Source of the DNA: Lachnospiraceae bacterium
GTDB taxonomy: Bacteria > Bacillota > Clostridia > Lachnospirales > Lachnospiraceae
Length of the DNA: 64,000 bases
Assembly (NCBI GenBank): GCA_017553505.1
Contig: JAFZLD010000003.1
Coordinates: 62,001 to 126,000, forward strand
Direction: 5' to 3'
Of this stretch, positions 57,157-64,000 are shown one piece after another; position 1 is the first letter of the stretch, and every line of letters starts with the position of its first letter. The notes under the pieces were generated by a model, which did not search any database, was not told the origin of the DNA, and saw only the letters and a list, made by a program, of their open reading frames with translations. A program made the position numbers and the translations under genes.

Positions 57157-58662
57157 ATGAAAATTACGATAGATAGAAACAAGCAGTTAGGTTACATCAA
57201 CCCCGATATCTACGGCCATTTCAGTGAGCATCTGGGCCGCGGTATTTACGAGGGAATATTTGTCGGCGAGGACTCGGAGATTCCGAATACCGACGGTATC
57301 AGAAACGATGTAATCGAAGCACTTAAGGAAATTGAAGTGCCGGTGCTTCGCTGGCCGGGCGGATGCTTTGCCGACGAGTACCATTGGATGGATGGCATCG
57401 GTCCCAAAGAGCAGCGAAAGAAAATGGTTAACACCAACTGGGGCGGCGTCACCGAAGACAACAGCTTCGGTACTCACGAGTTCATGAGACTCTGCGAACT
57501 CCTCGGCTGTAAGGCATACATAAACGGCAACCTCGGTACGGGCACTCCCCGCGAAATGTCCGAGTGGGTAGAGTACATGACCGGAACCGGCAGCTCCCCC
57601 ATGACCGAACTTCGTAAAAAGAACGGAAGACAGGAGCCTTGGAAGGTAGATTACTTTGCCGTAGGTAACGAGTCCTGGGGATGCGGTGGTAATATGCGCG
57701 CGTCATACTATGCAGACCTCTACAGACATTATCAGACCTTCTTGCGTACTTACGACCCCGAGAATCCTATCAAGAAGATTTGCGTGGGCCCCGGAACCGC
57801 TGATACCAAGTGGACCAAGACCGTTCTTGAGACCTGTTACGAGGACGCTCAGCGCGCCTTCCACGGATTTATGGATTACATTACGCTTCACCACTATGTG
57901 TTTCCCAACGGCTGGAGCAACAAGGGAAGCGCTACGAAATACAGCGACGAACTCTGGTATAAGAGCCTTAACAAAGCAGTCTTTATGGACACCCTCATTA
58001 AAAAGAACGAGGCAGTTCTCGATGACTACGATCCCGAAGAGAAGATTGCTCTTTGCGTAGACGAGTGGGGCGGTTGGTATGAAGTTGAAGAAGGCACCAA
58101 TCCCGGATTCTTATATCAGCAGGCCACGATGCGCGACGCTCTTATCGCAAGCGCTACTATGGACATCTTTAACCGTCACTGTAAGCGCGTAAAGATGGCT
58201 TGTATCGCTCAGATGGTAAACGTTTTGCAGTCCGTTCTTTTGACTCAGGGACCGGAAATGGTTAAGACGCCCACCTTCTATATTTTTAAGATGTACAAGC
58301 ACCATCAGGGCGCAACCGCTGTGGATTCCTACATCACAGACAATGAATTCGAAGGACCCGATGAGTGGAAGATTCCCAGAGTCTCCGCTTCCGTATCGGT
58401 CAAAGAAGGCGTCATGACCATAACCGCCAGCAATTTAAGTCTTACGGAATCCGAGACCGTTGATGTGGACATTCACGGAGAAATAAAAGGCGAAATAATT
58501 GAGGCCAAGATTGTTACAGCTGAGAATGTCAGAGATTATAACGATTTCGACACAGAAGAAAAGATTACCGAAACGGATTATTTTGACTTTAAGAACGAAA
58601 AAGGAAAACTTTCTTTGACCTTGCCCGCACACAGTGTGGTAATGCTGAGAATAAATGAATAA
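57157..58662 (+). CDS. abfA: GH51 alpha-L-arabinofuranosidase
   Basis: A 501-residue cytoplasmic enzyme that removes arabinofuranose side chains from arabinoxylan or arabinan fragments. Signatures: YGHFSEHLGRGIYEGIFVG near the start, RWPGGCFADEYHW, FAVGNESWGCGG with acid/base Glu172, and CVDEWGGWYE with nucleophile Glu303. It has no signal peptide. It is the last gene of the uptake operon, seven bases after the permease, so the imported sugar is trimmed inside the cell. Length matches characterised GH51 enzymes. Confidence 0.94.
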   Translation: MKITIDRNKQLGYINPDIYGHFSEHLGRGIYEGIFVGEDSEIPNTDGIRNDVIEALKEIEVPVLRWPGGCFADEYHWMDGIGPKEQRKKMVNTNWGGVTEDNSFGTHEFMRLCELLGCKAYINGNLGTGTPREMSEWVEYMTGTGSSPMTELRKKNGRQEPWKVDYFAVGNESWGCGGNMRASYYADLYRHYQTFLRTYDPENPIKKICVGPGTADTKWTKTVLETCYEDAQRAFHGFMDYITLHHYVFPNGWSNKGSATKYSDELWYKSLNKAVFMDTLIKKNEAVLDDYDPEEKIALCVDEWGGWYEVEEGTNPGFLYQQATMRDALIASATMDIFNRHCKRVKMACIAQMVNVLQSVLLTQGPEMVKTPTFYIFKMYKHHQGATAVDSYITDNEFEGPDEWKIPRVSASVSVKEGVMTITASNLSLTESETVDVDIHGEIKGEIIEAKIVTAENVRDYNDFDTEEKITETDYFDFKNEKGKLSLTLPAHSVVMLRINE

Positions 58663-58687
58663 CGATGATAGAGCTAATTATTTATCT

Positions 58688-58718
58688 AAGAGTCTCGCTG
58701 GTGCGGGACTCTTTTTTC
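58688..58718 (+). terminator. Terminator of the arabinoside operon
   Basis: Stem AAGAGTCTCGC / GCGGGACTCTT with TGGT loop, followed by TTTTTT. Confidence 0.85.
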
Positions 58719-58855
58719 GTGTATTACGATGGACCATAAAAGTAGATTAATGAATGATGTTGAAACAGAGTAATGCTTTCATTTGCCATGAAATAATGAC
58801 GCAAACTGACACTAACAAATCTCGCAAAGAAGCGATTAGAGTATAAGAAATAGTC

Positions 58856-58885
58856 TTGACAACGCAAAGAGCATTGTGATACAGT
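58856..58885 (+). promoter_or_regulatory. Promoter of the secreted-protein gene
   Basis: TTGACA and TACAGT with an 18-base spacer, about 40 bases before the ATG. Confidence 0.55.
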
Positions 58886-58927
58886 ACACATTAACTACAA
58901 ACATATCACATAAGGAGGCAAAGCTGT

Positions 58928-59566
58928 ATGAAAAGAAGACTTTTGAGTGCAGTTTTTGCATTTACTATGCTTTTTTGCAGCACAACGAGCTATGCAAATT
59001 CGAAGAACTATTCTGCTGAAGAAGTTAAGGGAATAATAATTGAGACATATAATGAATGTGGCGTTACAGCGGAATGGGTTGACGTGCTTGACCGAGCTTA
59101 CACGCAAGCAGAGGTTGATGCATTAATCGCAGAAATCAGAAAAAGCACTAAAGGTAGTGACTCTGCGTTTGATATGATGATTGAAATTAGTGATTTGAAC
59201 TTTGATATTGTCGGAAAAAATCAGTGCGGACTGATGTACATGGAGAATAAGCGGACAAGATATTACCAGGAATATTTAACGAACAATATGTATTCCGGTG
59301 CGACTATTGTTATTGAATTAAACGCCACTGTGAATTTGGGGTCAAATACATACGTTAATGTTGATAGCGTGAAGTCCTACCACCATGGCTATAGCTTGAA
59401 TTTTGATAATTGGAAAGAAAAGGAAATAAGATATACATATTCGAGTGATATGAAAACTGTGTATGTGACAGCTAAAGGTGATATGACAACTACCGTTTCT
59501 ATTTTGGGAATAGCTAATGTTGGTACGGTAAAAGAACATACAATATCAACATCTTTTTCTTTATAG
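58928..59566 (+). CDS. Secreted protein of unknown function
   Basis: A 212-residue protein with a clear signal peptide (KRR start, hydrophobic core, cleavage after TTSYA, near residue 23). The N-terminal third of the mature part is helical (YSAEEVKGIIIETYNECGV), the rest is beta-rich with many Thr/Ser/Tyr (TTTVSILGIANVGTVKEHTIS). Only one cysteine pair candidate is present. I do not recognise the family. It is AT-rich compared with neighbours and has an AGGAGG site. A 50-codon membrane-peptide gene follows 12 bases later. Confidence 0.65.
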   Translation: MKRRLLSAVFAFTMLFCSTTSYANSKNYSAEEVKGIIIETYNECGVTAEWVDVLDRAYTQAEVDALIAEIRKSTKGSDSAFDMMIEISDLNFDIVGKNQCGLMYMENKRTRYYQEYLTNNMYSGATIVIELNATVNLGSNTYVNVDSVKSYHHGYSLNFDNWKEKEIRYTYSSDMKTVYVTAKGDMTTTVSILGIANVGTVKEHTISTSFSL

Positions 59567-59578
59567 GAGGGCATAGGA

Positions 59579-59731
59579 GTGTTTAATATACAAGTGACAG
59601 GGATGCCGTTATCCCATGTTTTGCTTACGGTATTTGCAGTGATAGGGCAGATAGCTCAAGTGCTATGCTATATAGCGGTATTGATAGCAGCGATAATTTA
59701 TATAAAAAAGAATGTAAAGAAGGACAAATAA
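59579..59731 (+). CDS. Small 50-residue membrane peptide
   Basis: GTG start at 59579, seven bases after TAGGAGGG. The product has a short N-terminal segment, two closely spaced hydrophobic stretches (about 12-24 and 26-43) and the basic end KKNVKKDK. That is the look of a small holin-like, immunity-like or regulatory membrane peptide. It ends just before a strong terminator and is co-transcribed with the secreted protein. Family unknown. Confidence 0.6.
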   Translation: MFNIQVTGMPLSHVLLTVFAVIGQIAQVLCYIAVLIAAIIYIKKNVKKDK

Positions 59732-59739
59732 GTGCGTTG

Positions 59740-59768
59740 GGTCCGGCAGAATACTGCCGGACCTTTTT
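59740..59768 (+). terminator. Rho-independent terminator
   Basis: Ten-base-pair stem GGTCCGGCAG / CTGCCGGACC with AATA loop, followed by TTTTT. Confidence 0.9.
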
Positions 59769-59871
59769 GAGTATGTGACATAATGCGTAAACGAACTATT
59801 ATATACAATAATTCATTAATATGTTTCAGGTAAAATATACTCTACCTAAAGTATTAGGGGAGGAGGCGCCT

Positions 59872-60390
59872 ATGAGTATCGGTATCAACTCTTCCTACGG
59901 CTTTCCCGACTACCTTAAGGAGATGATGGCTACTCCTTATCAGAAGGAACAGGAAGCTAAAATGCGAAAGGCGGCAGGTATTGAAACTCCCGCCGACAAA
60001 CTCGAAGAAAAAATAAAGAAGCGCTGCGACCCGACCTGCGAGTGCGAGACATGTAAGAGGCGTAAATATGTGGACGGCTCGGATGAGATGGTTTCTTTTA
60101 AGAGCGCCCAGCATATTCCTCAGGCGGCGGTTGCCACGAGAGTAAGGGCTCATGAACAGGAGCACGTTTCCAACGCTTACAAAAAAGCAGCTCAGGACAA
60201 CGGAAAGGTGCTTCAGGCAAGTGTGGCCATTCACACCGCTATCTGCCCCGAGTGCGGAAGAACCTATGTATCCGGCGGTACCACAACGACTCGTATAGCA
60301 TATTATAATGAAGAGAATCCTTATCAGAAGGATCTTAAATTGCAGGATTCCACCAAGTACGCGGGCATGAATGTGGATAAGAACGCGTAA
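59872..60390 (+). CDS. SprA-related putative zinc metallopeptidase
   Basis: A 172-residue protein. After a Lys/Glu-rich helix and a cysteine group (CDPTCECETCKRR) comes VRAHEQEHVSNAYKKAA with HEQEH as zinc site, then CPECGRTYVSGGTTTT. This matches the SprA-related catalytic domain described in eubacteria, whose substrate is unknown. No signal peptide. The ATG at 59872 follows AGGAGG; the frame from 59821 has no such site. Confidence 0.8.
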   Translation: MSIGINSSYGFPDYLKEMMATPYQKEQEAKMRKAAGIETPADKLEEKIKKRCDPTCECETCKRRKYVDGSDEMVSFKSAQHIPQAAVATRVRAHEQEHVSNAYKKAAQDNGKVLQASVAIHTAICPECGRTYVSGGTTTTRIAYYNEENPYQKDLKLQDSTKYAGMNVDKNA

Positions 60391-60430
60391 GCGCATATTC
60401 ACGGTGGATAATTTATCAAAAAAGCATATT

Positions 60431-60470
60431 AAAAGAGTCTAACTTATCGGTTACGACTCTTTTTTTATTG
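60431..60470 (+). terminator. Rho-independent terminator
   Basis: Stem AAGAGTC-TAAC / GGTTA-CGACTCTT followed by TTTTTTTA. Confidence 0.8.
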
Positions 60471-60515
60471 CGAAAAATAGTGTACTATTGGATTATCAGA
60501 AAAGGAGGGGCAAAA

Positions 60516-60968
60516 ATGATAGGTACAATTTCTATGACATTGCTTTGGCTGATTATCTTTGCATTATTGATTATCATTGAGCTTGTCACAATGGGGCTTA
60601 CCACCATCTGGTTTGCCGGGGGAGCAATTGTAGCGTGCGTGATTGCGGCGTTCAGTCTTCCTATTTGGCTTCAGATTGTATTCTTTCTTTTGGTGTCCGT
60701 CGCACTTTTGTATTTCACTAGACCCATCGCGGTTAAGTACTTTAACAAGAGTCGTGTCCGCACCAACATCGAGAGTATGATTGGCAAACAAGCTGTGGTA
60801 ATGAGTGAAATCGACAACATTCAGGGAATCGGCCAGGTAAAAGTTAACGGCATGGACTGGAGTGCACGTTCTTTTGACGGAACACCCATCGAAGCCGGCA
60901 AAGTGGTTGTAGTAAGAGCAGTCGACGGCGTTAAGCTTATCGTATCGCTCGATCCCAATAACAATTAA
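60516..60968 (+). CDS. NfeD-like membrane protein
   Basis: A 150-residue protein: two or three hydrophobic segments (about 8-60, with IELVTMGLTTIWFAGGAIVA), then an OB-fold domain (MIGKQAVVMSEIDNIQGIGQVKVNGMDWSARS...GKVVVVRAVDGVKLIV) typical of short NfeD proteins. NfeD works with the SPFH protein encoded 26 bases downstream in membrane microdomain organisation. The ATG at 60516 has AAAGGAGG; the longer frame from 60468 overlaps the terminator. Confidence 0.9.
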   Translation: MIGTISMTLLWLIIFALLIIIELVTMGLTTIWFAGGAIVACVIAAFSLPIWLQIVFFLLVSVALLYFTRPIAVKYFNKSRVRTNIESMIGKQAVVMSEIDNIQGIGQVKVNGMDWSARSFDGTPIEAGKVVVVRAVDGVKLIVSLDPNNN

Positions 60969-60994
60969 ATTTTTAAAAAGCAAAGGAGAACAGT

Positions 60995-61906
60995 ATGCCT
61001 TACGTAATAGGTGCATTAGCAGTAATCTTAGTATTAATTATTATTTCTTGTATTAAAATCGTGCCTCAGGCACAGGCTTTCGTAATTGAAAGACTCGGCG
61101 CTTACCAGGGAACATGGTCCGTAGGTCTTCACTTCAAGGTTCCTTTCCTTGACAGAGTTGCCAAGAGAGTTCTTTTAAAAGAGCAGGTTGTGGACTTCCC
61201 TCCGCAGCCCGTTATCACCAAGGATAACGTTACAATGCAGATTGATACCGTTGTATTCTTCCAGATTACAGACCCTAAGCTCTTCACCTACGGTGTTGAA
61301 GCTCCCATGATTGCAATCGAGAACCTTACAGCTACAACTCTTCGTAACATTATCGGTGATCTTGAACTTGACCAGACACTTACCTCCCGTGAGACCATCA
61401 ACACCAAGATGCGTGCTACACTTGATGAAGCTACCGACCCTTGGGGAATTAAGGTTAACCGTGTGGAAGTTAAGAACATTATGCCTCCCGCAGCTATCCG
61501 TGACGCCATGGAGAAGCAGATGAAGGCAGAACGTGAAAGACGTGAAGCAATCCTTAAGGCAGAAGGTGAAAAGAAGTCCACAGTCCTTGTTGCAGAAGGT
61601 AAGAAAGAATCCGCAATCCTCGAAGCAGAAGCTGAGAAGGCAGCAGCTATTCTCAGAGCTGAAGCTCAGAAGGAAAAGATGATTCGTGAAGCAGAAGGTG
61701 AAGCTGAAGCTATCCTTCGCGTACAGCAGGCTACCGCAGACGGTATCAAGATGATTAAGGATGCAGGTGCTGACGAGTCCGTTATTAAGCTTAGAAGCCT
61801 CGAAGCCTTCGCTAAGGCTGCTGACGGCCAGGCTACCAAGATTATCATTCCTTCGGAAATCCAGGGAATCGCAGGTCTTGCAAAGTCTGTAAAAGAAGTA
61901 TTATAA
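60995..61906 (+). CDS. SPFH/Band 7 (stomatin/QmcA-like) protein
   Basis: A 303-residue protein with one N-terminal membrane helix (2-18), an SPFH domain (VPQAQAFVIERLGAYQGTW, DNVTMQIDTVVFFQITDP, DPWGIKVNRVEVKNI) and a long alanine/glutamate-rich coiled coil (about 170-245). These proteins form oligomeric rings on the inner membrane and regulate proteases and membrane domains. Paired with NfeD as usual in bacteria. Codons are strongly optimised. Confidence 0.94.
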   Translation: MPYVIGALAVILVLIIISCIKIVPQAQAFVIERLGAYQGTWSVGLHFKVPFLDRVAKRVLLKEQVVDFPPQPVITKDNVTMQIDTVVFFQITDPKLFTYGVEAPMIAIENLTATTLRNIIGDLELDQTLTSRETINTKMRATLDEATDPWGIKVNRVEVKNIMPPAAIRDAMEKQMKAERERREAILKAEGEKKSTVLVAEGKKESAILEAEAEKAAAILRAEAQKEKMIREAEGEAEAILRVQQATADGIKMIKDAGADESVIKLRSLEAFAKAADGQATKIIIPSEIQGIAGLAKSVKEVL

Positions 61907-61918
61907 GCCACGCCACTA

Positions 61919-62000
61919 TTTGGGCCGCCCTATGGGCGGCCCTTTTTTCGCACCCCGCCGGGGGGATTATTCCTCAAGCGCCGGGGTGCGAAAAAGGTTT
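61919..62000 (+). terminator. Two tandem terminators
   Basis: GGGCCGCCC / GGGCGGCCC then TTTTTT (61921-61947), and CGCACCCCG / CGGGGTGCG (61949-61991) followed by an A run. The second would serve the opposite strand. Confidence 0.8.
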
Positions 62001-62137
62001 CTTTTGCCGATATATCTGAGTTATAGGGGGATGAGAGGCTTATTCTTGTTTACAATTCTCTGATGTTGGGTATATAATCAAATTTGTATCACTTTATTTT
62101 GCTAAAGTGAATGAATGAGTATTTGAGAGGTGTGGCT

Positions 62138-63133
62138 ATGAATTTAAAGAACCGTGACTTTTTGAAACTTTTGGACTATACGCCCGAAGAGATTGAATAC
62201 CTTGTGGATTTATCCCTAAAGTTTAAGGATATGAAAAAGAAAGGTATTCTTCATGATGTCTTCAGAGGCAAGAACGTGGCGCTGATTTTTGAAAAGACCA
62301 GTACCCGTACGAGATGTTCTTTTGAAGTTGCGGCTCATGACCTTGGAATGGGTACGACATATCTCGATCCTAAGAGCTCTCAGATCGGTAAGAAGGAGAG
62401 CATTGCCGATACCGCGCGCGTGTTAAGCCGTATGTTTGACGGTATCGAGTACAGAGGCTTCGGTCAGGAAATCGTGGAGGAGCTTGCGCGCGAGGCTGAT
62501 GTGCCCGTGTGGAACGGTCTTACCAATGAGTTCCATCCCACACAGATGATTGCCGACCTTATTACGATTAAAGAAAACTTTGGCGCGTTTAAGGGCCTTA
62601 AGCTTACATACATGGGTGATGCCCGCTACAATATGGCTAATTCCCTCATGGTAACATGTGCAAAGATGGGTATGCACTTTACCGCTTGCTCGTCTAGGAA
62701 CTACTTCCCGGACCCTGCACTCGTTAAGACTTGTGAGGAGATTGCGGCACAGACCGGCGGCAGCATCACACTTACCGAGGACGTTAAGGCAGGTACCAAG
62801 GATGCGAACATCATCTACACCGATGTGTGGGTATCCATGGGCGAGCCTGTGGAAGTATGGGAAGAGCGTATTCGTGAGCTTTCACCTTACCAGGTTAACA
62901 AGGCTGCCATGGACAACGCTGCGGACAATGTAATCTTCTTACACTGCCTGCCCGCATTCCACGACCACAAGACCGAAATCGGCAAGGAAATGGGCGAGCG
63001 CTTCGGCCGCGCCGACATGGAAGTTACCGACGAAGTATTCGAGTCCGAACGCTCCAAGGTATTTGACGAGGCAGAGAACCGTATGCACTCGATTAAAGCC
63101 ATCATGGCCGCAACACTCGGCTACGAAGGCTAA
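62138..63133 (+). CDS. argF: Ornithine carbamoyltransferase
   Basis: A 331-residue enzyme that joins carbamoyl phosphate and ornithine to citrulline (arginine synthesis, or degradation in reverse). Signatures: [15 protein letters not shown] (carbamoyl-phosphate site STRTR), [10 protein letters not shown] (HPTQ), [13 protein letters not shown] and [10 protein letters not shown] with the catalytic Cys. The ATG at 62138 follows GAGAGGTG. No other arginine gene is adjacent, and no ARC-operon partner is visible. Confidence 0.94.
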   Translation: MNLKNRDFLKLLDYTPEEIEYLVDLSLKFKDMKKKGILHDVFRGKNVALIFEKTSTRTRCSFEVAAHDLGMGTTYLDPKSSQIGKKESIADTARVLSRMFDGIEYRGFGQEIVEELAREADVPVWNGLTNEFHPTQMIADLITIKENFGAFKGLKLTYMGDARYNMANSLMVTCAKMGMHFTACSSRNYFPDPALVKTCEEIAAQTGGSITLTEDVKAGTKDANIIYTDVWVSMGEPVEVWEERIRELSPYQVNKAAMDNAADNVIFLHCLPAFHDHKTEIGKEMGERFGRADMEVTDEVFESERSKVFDEAENRMHSIKAIMAATLGYEG

Positions 63134-63179
63134 AGCACTTCCGTGGCCAAAGAAAGAGAATTAAGGGATATTTAGATTA

Positions 63180-63521
63180 ATGAAAAAAGTTGTATTATGC
63201 GGTGCCAACGGGTACGAAGGCAAGTATTATTTGAATCCTGCTTTTAACAAGATACCTGAGTCGATTAAAAAAGAACTTAATATTATCTGCGTTCTTTTTA
63301 CGGAAGAAGTGGGCGGAATCATTACGATAGGATTCGATGAGGAAGGCGAGCTTGAGATTACCACGCAGGCTTCCGACGATGACTACATGTATGATGAAAT
63401 CGCAAGCGGCTTGTTAGTCAGCAAGATTCGCGCCACAAGGCAGGATTTGTTTGAATCCTTGAATTTATTTTACAGAGTGATAGTTCTCGGTGAGGACATT
63501 GCATCTGTGGAGGAGGATTAA
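63180..63521 (+). CDS. Conserved hypothetical protein, DUF6145-like
   Basis: A 113-residue acidic protein starting KKVVLCGANGYEGKYYLNPAFNKIPESIKKEL, with VLFTEEVGGIITIGFDEEGELEI and YDEIASGLLVSKIRATRQDLFESL. It fits an uncharacterised family frequent in Lachnospiraceae (DUF6145, named from memory). Its stop touches the coaX ATG, so the two are translated together; a role in coenzyme A supply is only suggested by this. Confidence 0.65.
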   Translation: MKKVVLCGANGYEGKYYLNPAFNKIPESIKKELNIICVLFTEEVGGIITIGFDEEGELEITTQASDDDYMYDEIASGLLVSKIRATRQDLFESLNLFYRVIVLGEDIASVEED

Positions 63522-64000
63522 ATGATTTTAGTAATTGATGTGGGTAATACCAATATTACCTACGGTGTGTATGACGGCGAGGAGCTTGTGGCTTCCTTCC
63601 GCATGATGTCCAAGTTCGAGCGTACTTCCGACGAGTTCGGAATTATGATTAAGGATCTTATCAAGACCAACGGTATCGAGCTTGAGAACATTCACGGCGC
63701 GATTATCGCAAGCGTAGTGCCCAAGGTAATGCATGCGCTGACGGGTGCGATTACGAAGTACCTTAACATTAAGCCTATTATTGTGGGCCCCGGCACCAAG
63801 ACCGGCATTAAGATTACCACAGAAAATCCCCGCGAAATCGGCGCGGACAGAATAGTGGACGTTGTGGCTGCTTTTGAGAAGTACGGCGGACCGGTACTGG
63901 TAATCGATTTTGGTACCGCTACCACTTATGACCTTGTGACTGCAGACGGATGCTTTGGCGTGGGTATTACGGCTCCAGGCATTAAGATTTCCGCGAAGGC
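63522..64000 (+). CDS. coaX: Type III pantothenate kinase, N-terminal part
   Basis: The first 159 residues of CoaX, cut by the right edge. [18 protein letters not shown] is the phosphate-binding opening of the acetate/sugar-kinase fold, followed by [51 protein letters not shown] and [12 protein letters not shown], all typical. It phosphorylates pantothenate as the first step of coenzyme A synthesis and needs a monovalent cation. AGGAGG site; starts one base after the preceding stop. Confidence 0.95.
   Translation, partial: MILVIDVGNTNITYGVYDGEELVASFRMMSKFERTSDEFGIMIKDLIKTNGIELENIHGAIIASVVPKVMHALTGAITKYLNIKPIIVGPGTKTGIKITTENPREIGADRIVDVVAAFEKYGGPVLVIDFGTATTYDLVTADGCFGVGITAPGIKISAK

Overview
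The window looks like a chromosomal segment of an anaerobic, low-to-moderate GC Firmicute, most probably a gut or rumen Lachnospiraceae (Butyrivibrio/Roseburia-like). The signs are strong GGAGG ribosome sites, desulfoferrodoxin plus rubrerythrin for oxygen defence, a stand-alone glycyl-radical protein, AzgA-type purine permease, type III pantothenate kinase, and three intracellular hemicellulose glycosidases (GH120, GH39, GH51). I saw no rRNA, tRNA, CRISPR array, insertion sequence or prophage. The family assignments come from reading motifs, not from database searches.

Layout. 1-6.3 kb: the end of a LytTR regulator, small membrane proteins, RsmJ, an acetyltransferase with a glycine-zipper tail, CorA, and a GntR/ABC/permease operon reading leftward from a near-perfect operator. 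6.4-14.7 kb: a compact AT-rich RiPP (ribosomally made, modified peptide) cluster on the plus strand. It starts from a consensus promoter and holds two radical SAM/SPASM maturases, a 57-residue precursor with five cysteines, two membrane subunits, a cytoplasmic subtilisin-like protease, a peptide-export ABC transporter and a second ABC ATPase. 14.8-23.4 kb: housekeeping and accessory genes including a MntP-ZIP fusion transporter, a TPR-type XRE regulator, free-methionine-sulfoxide reductase and a GH120 beta-xylosidase. 23.6-28.8 kb: a stress block with Sfp-type transferase, desulfoferrodoxin, rubrerythrin, a Crp/Fnr regulator, a GrcA/YfiD-like mini glycyl-radical protein and thioredoxin. Two near-identical GTAAC(n4)GTTAC palindromes sit at activator positions before the two stress operons.

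28.8-41.8 kb: Gfo/Idh oxidoreductase, MsrA, acetyltransferases, a GGDEF protein and GH39 xylosidase. An 830-base non-coding stretch follows, with a strong promoter and nine copies of an 11-base motif in both orientations, leading into a nuclease-like gene. Next comes a DtxR-type iron regulator divergent from what looks like an iron-repressed, highly structured small RNA. 41.9-52 kb: BlaI with a BlaR-like M56 protease fused to an M23 peptidase, a purine permease, a LytTR/LiaF-like pair, cupin, YgjP-like protease, rhomboid, Na/Pi transporter and hybrid histidine kinase. 52-58.7 kb: a LacI-controlled arabino-oligosaccharide uptake operon (binding lipoprotein, two permeases, GH51 arabinofuranosidase). 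58.9-64 kb: a secreted protein with a 50-residue membrane partner, a SprA-like metalloprotease, NfeD plus a stomatin-like protein, ornithine carbamoyltransferase and the start of coaX.

The strongest candidates for something undescribed are the RiPP cluster, the DtxR-controlled structured RNA at 40.37-40.60 kb, the MntP-ZIP fusion, and the inverted motif array at 36.0-36.3 kb.
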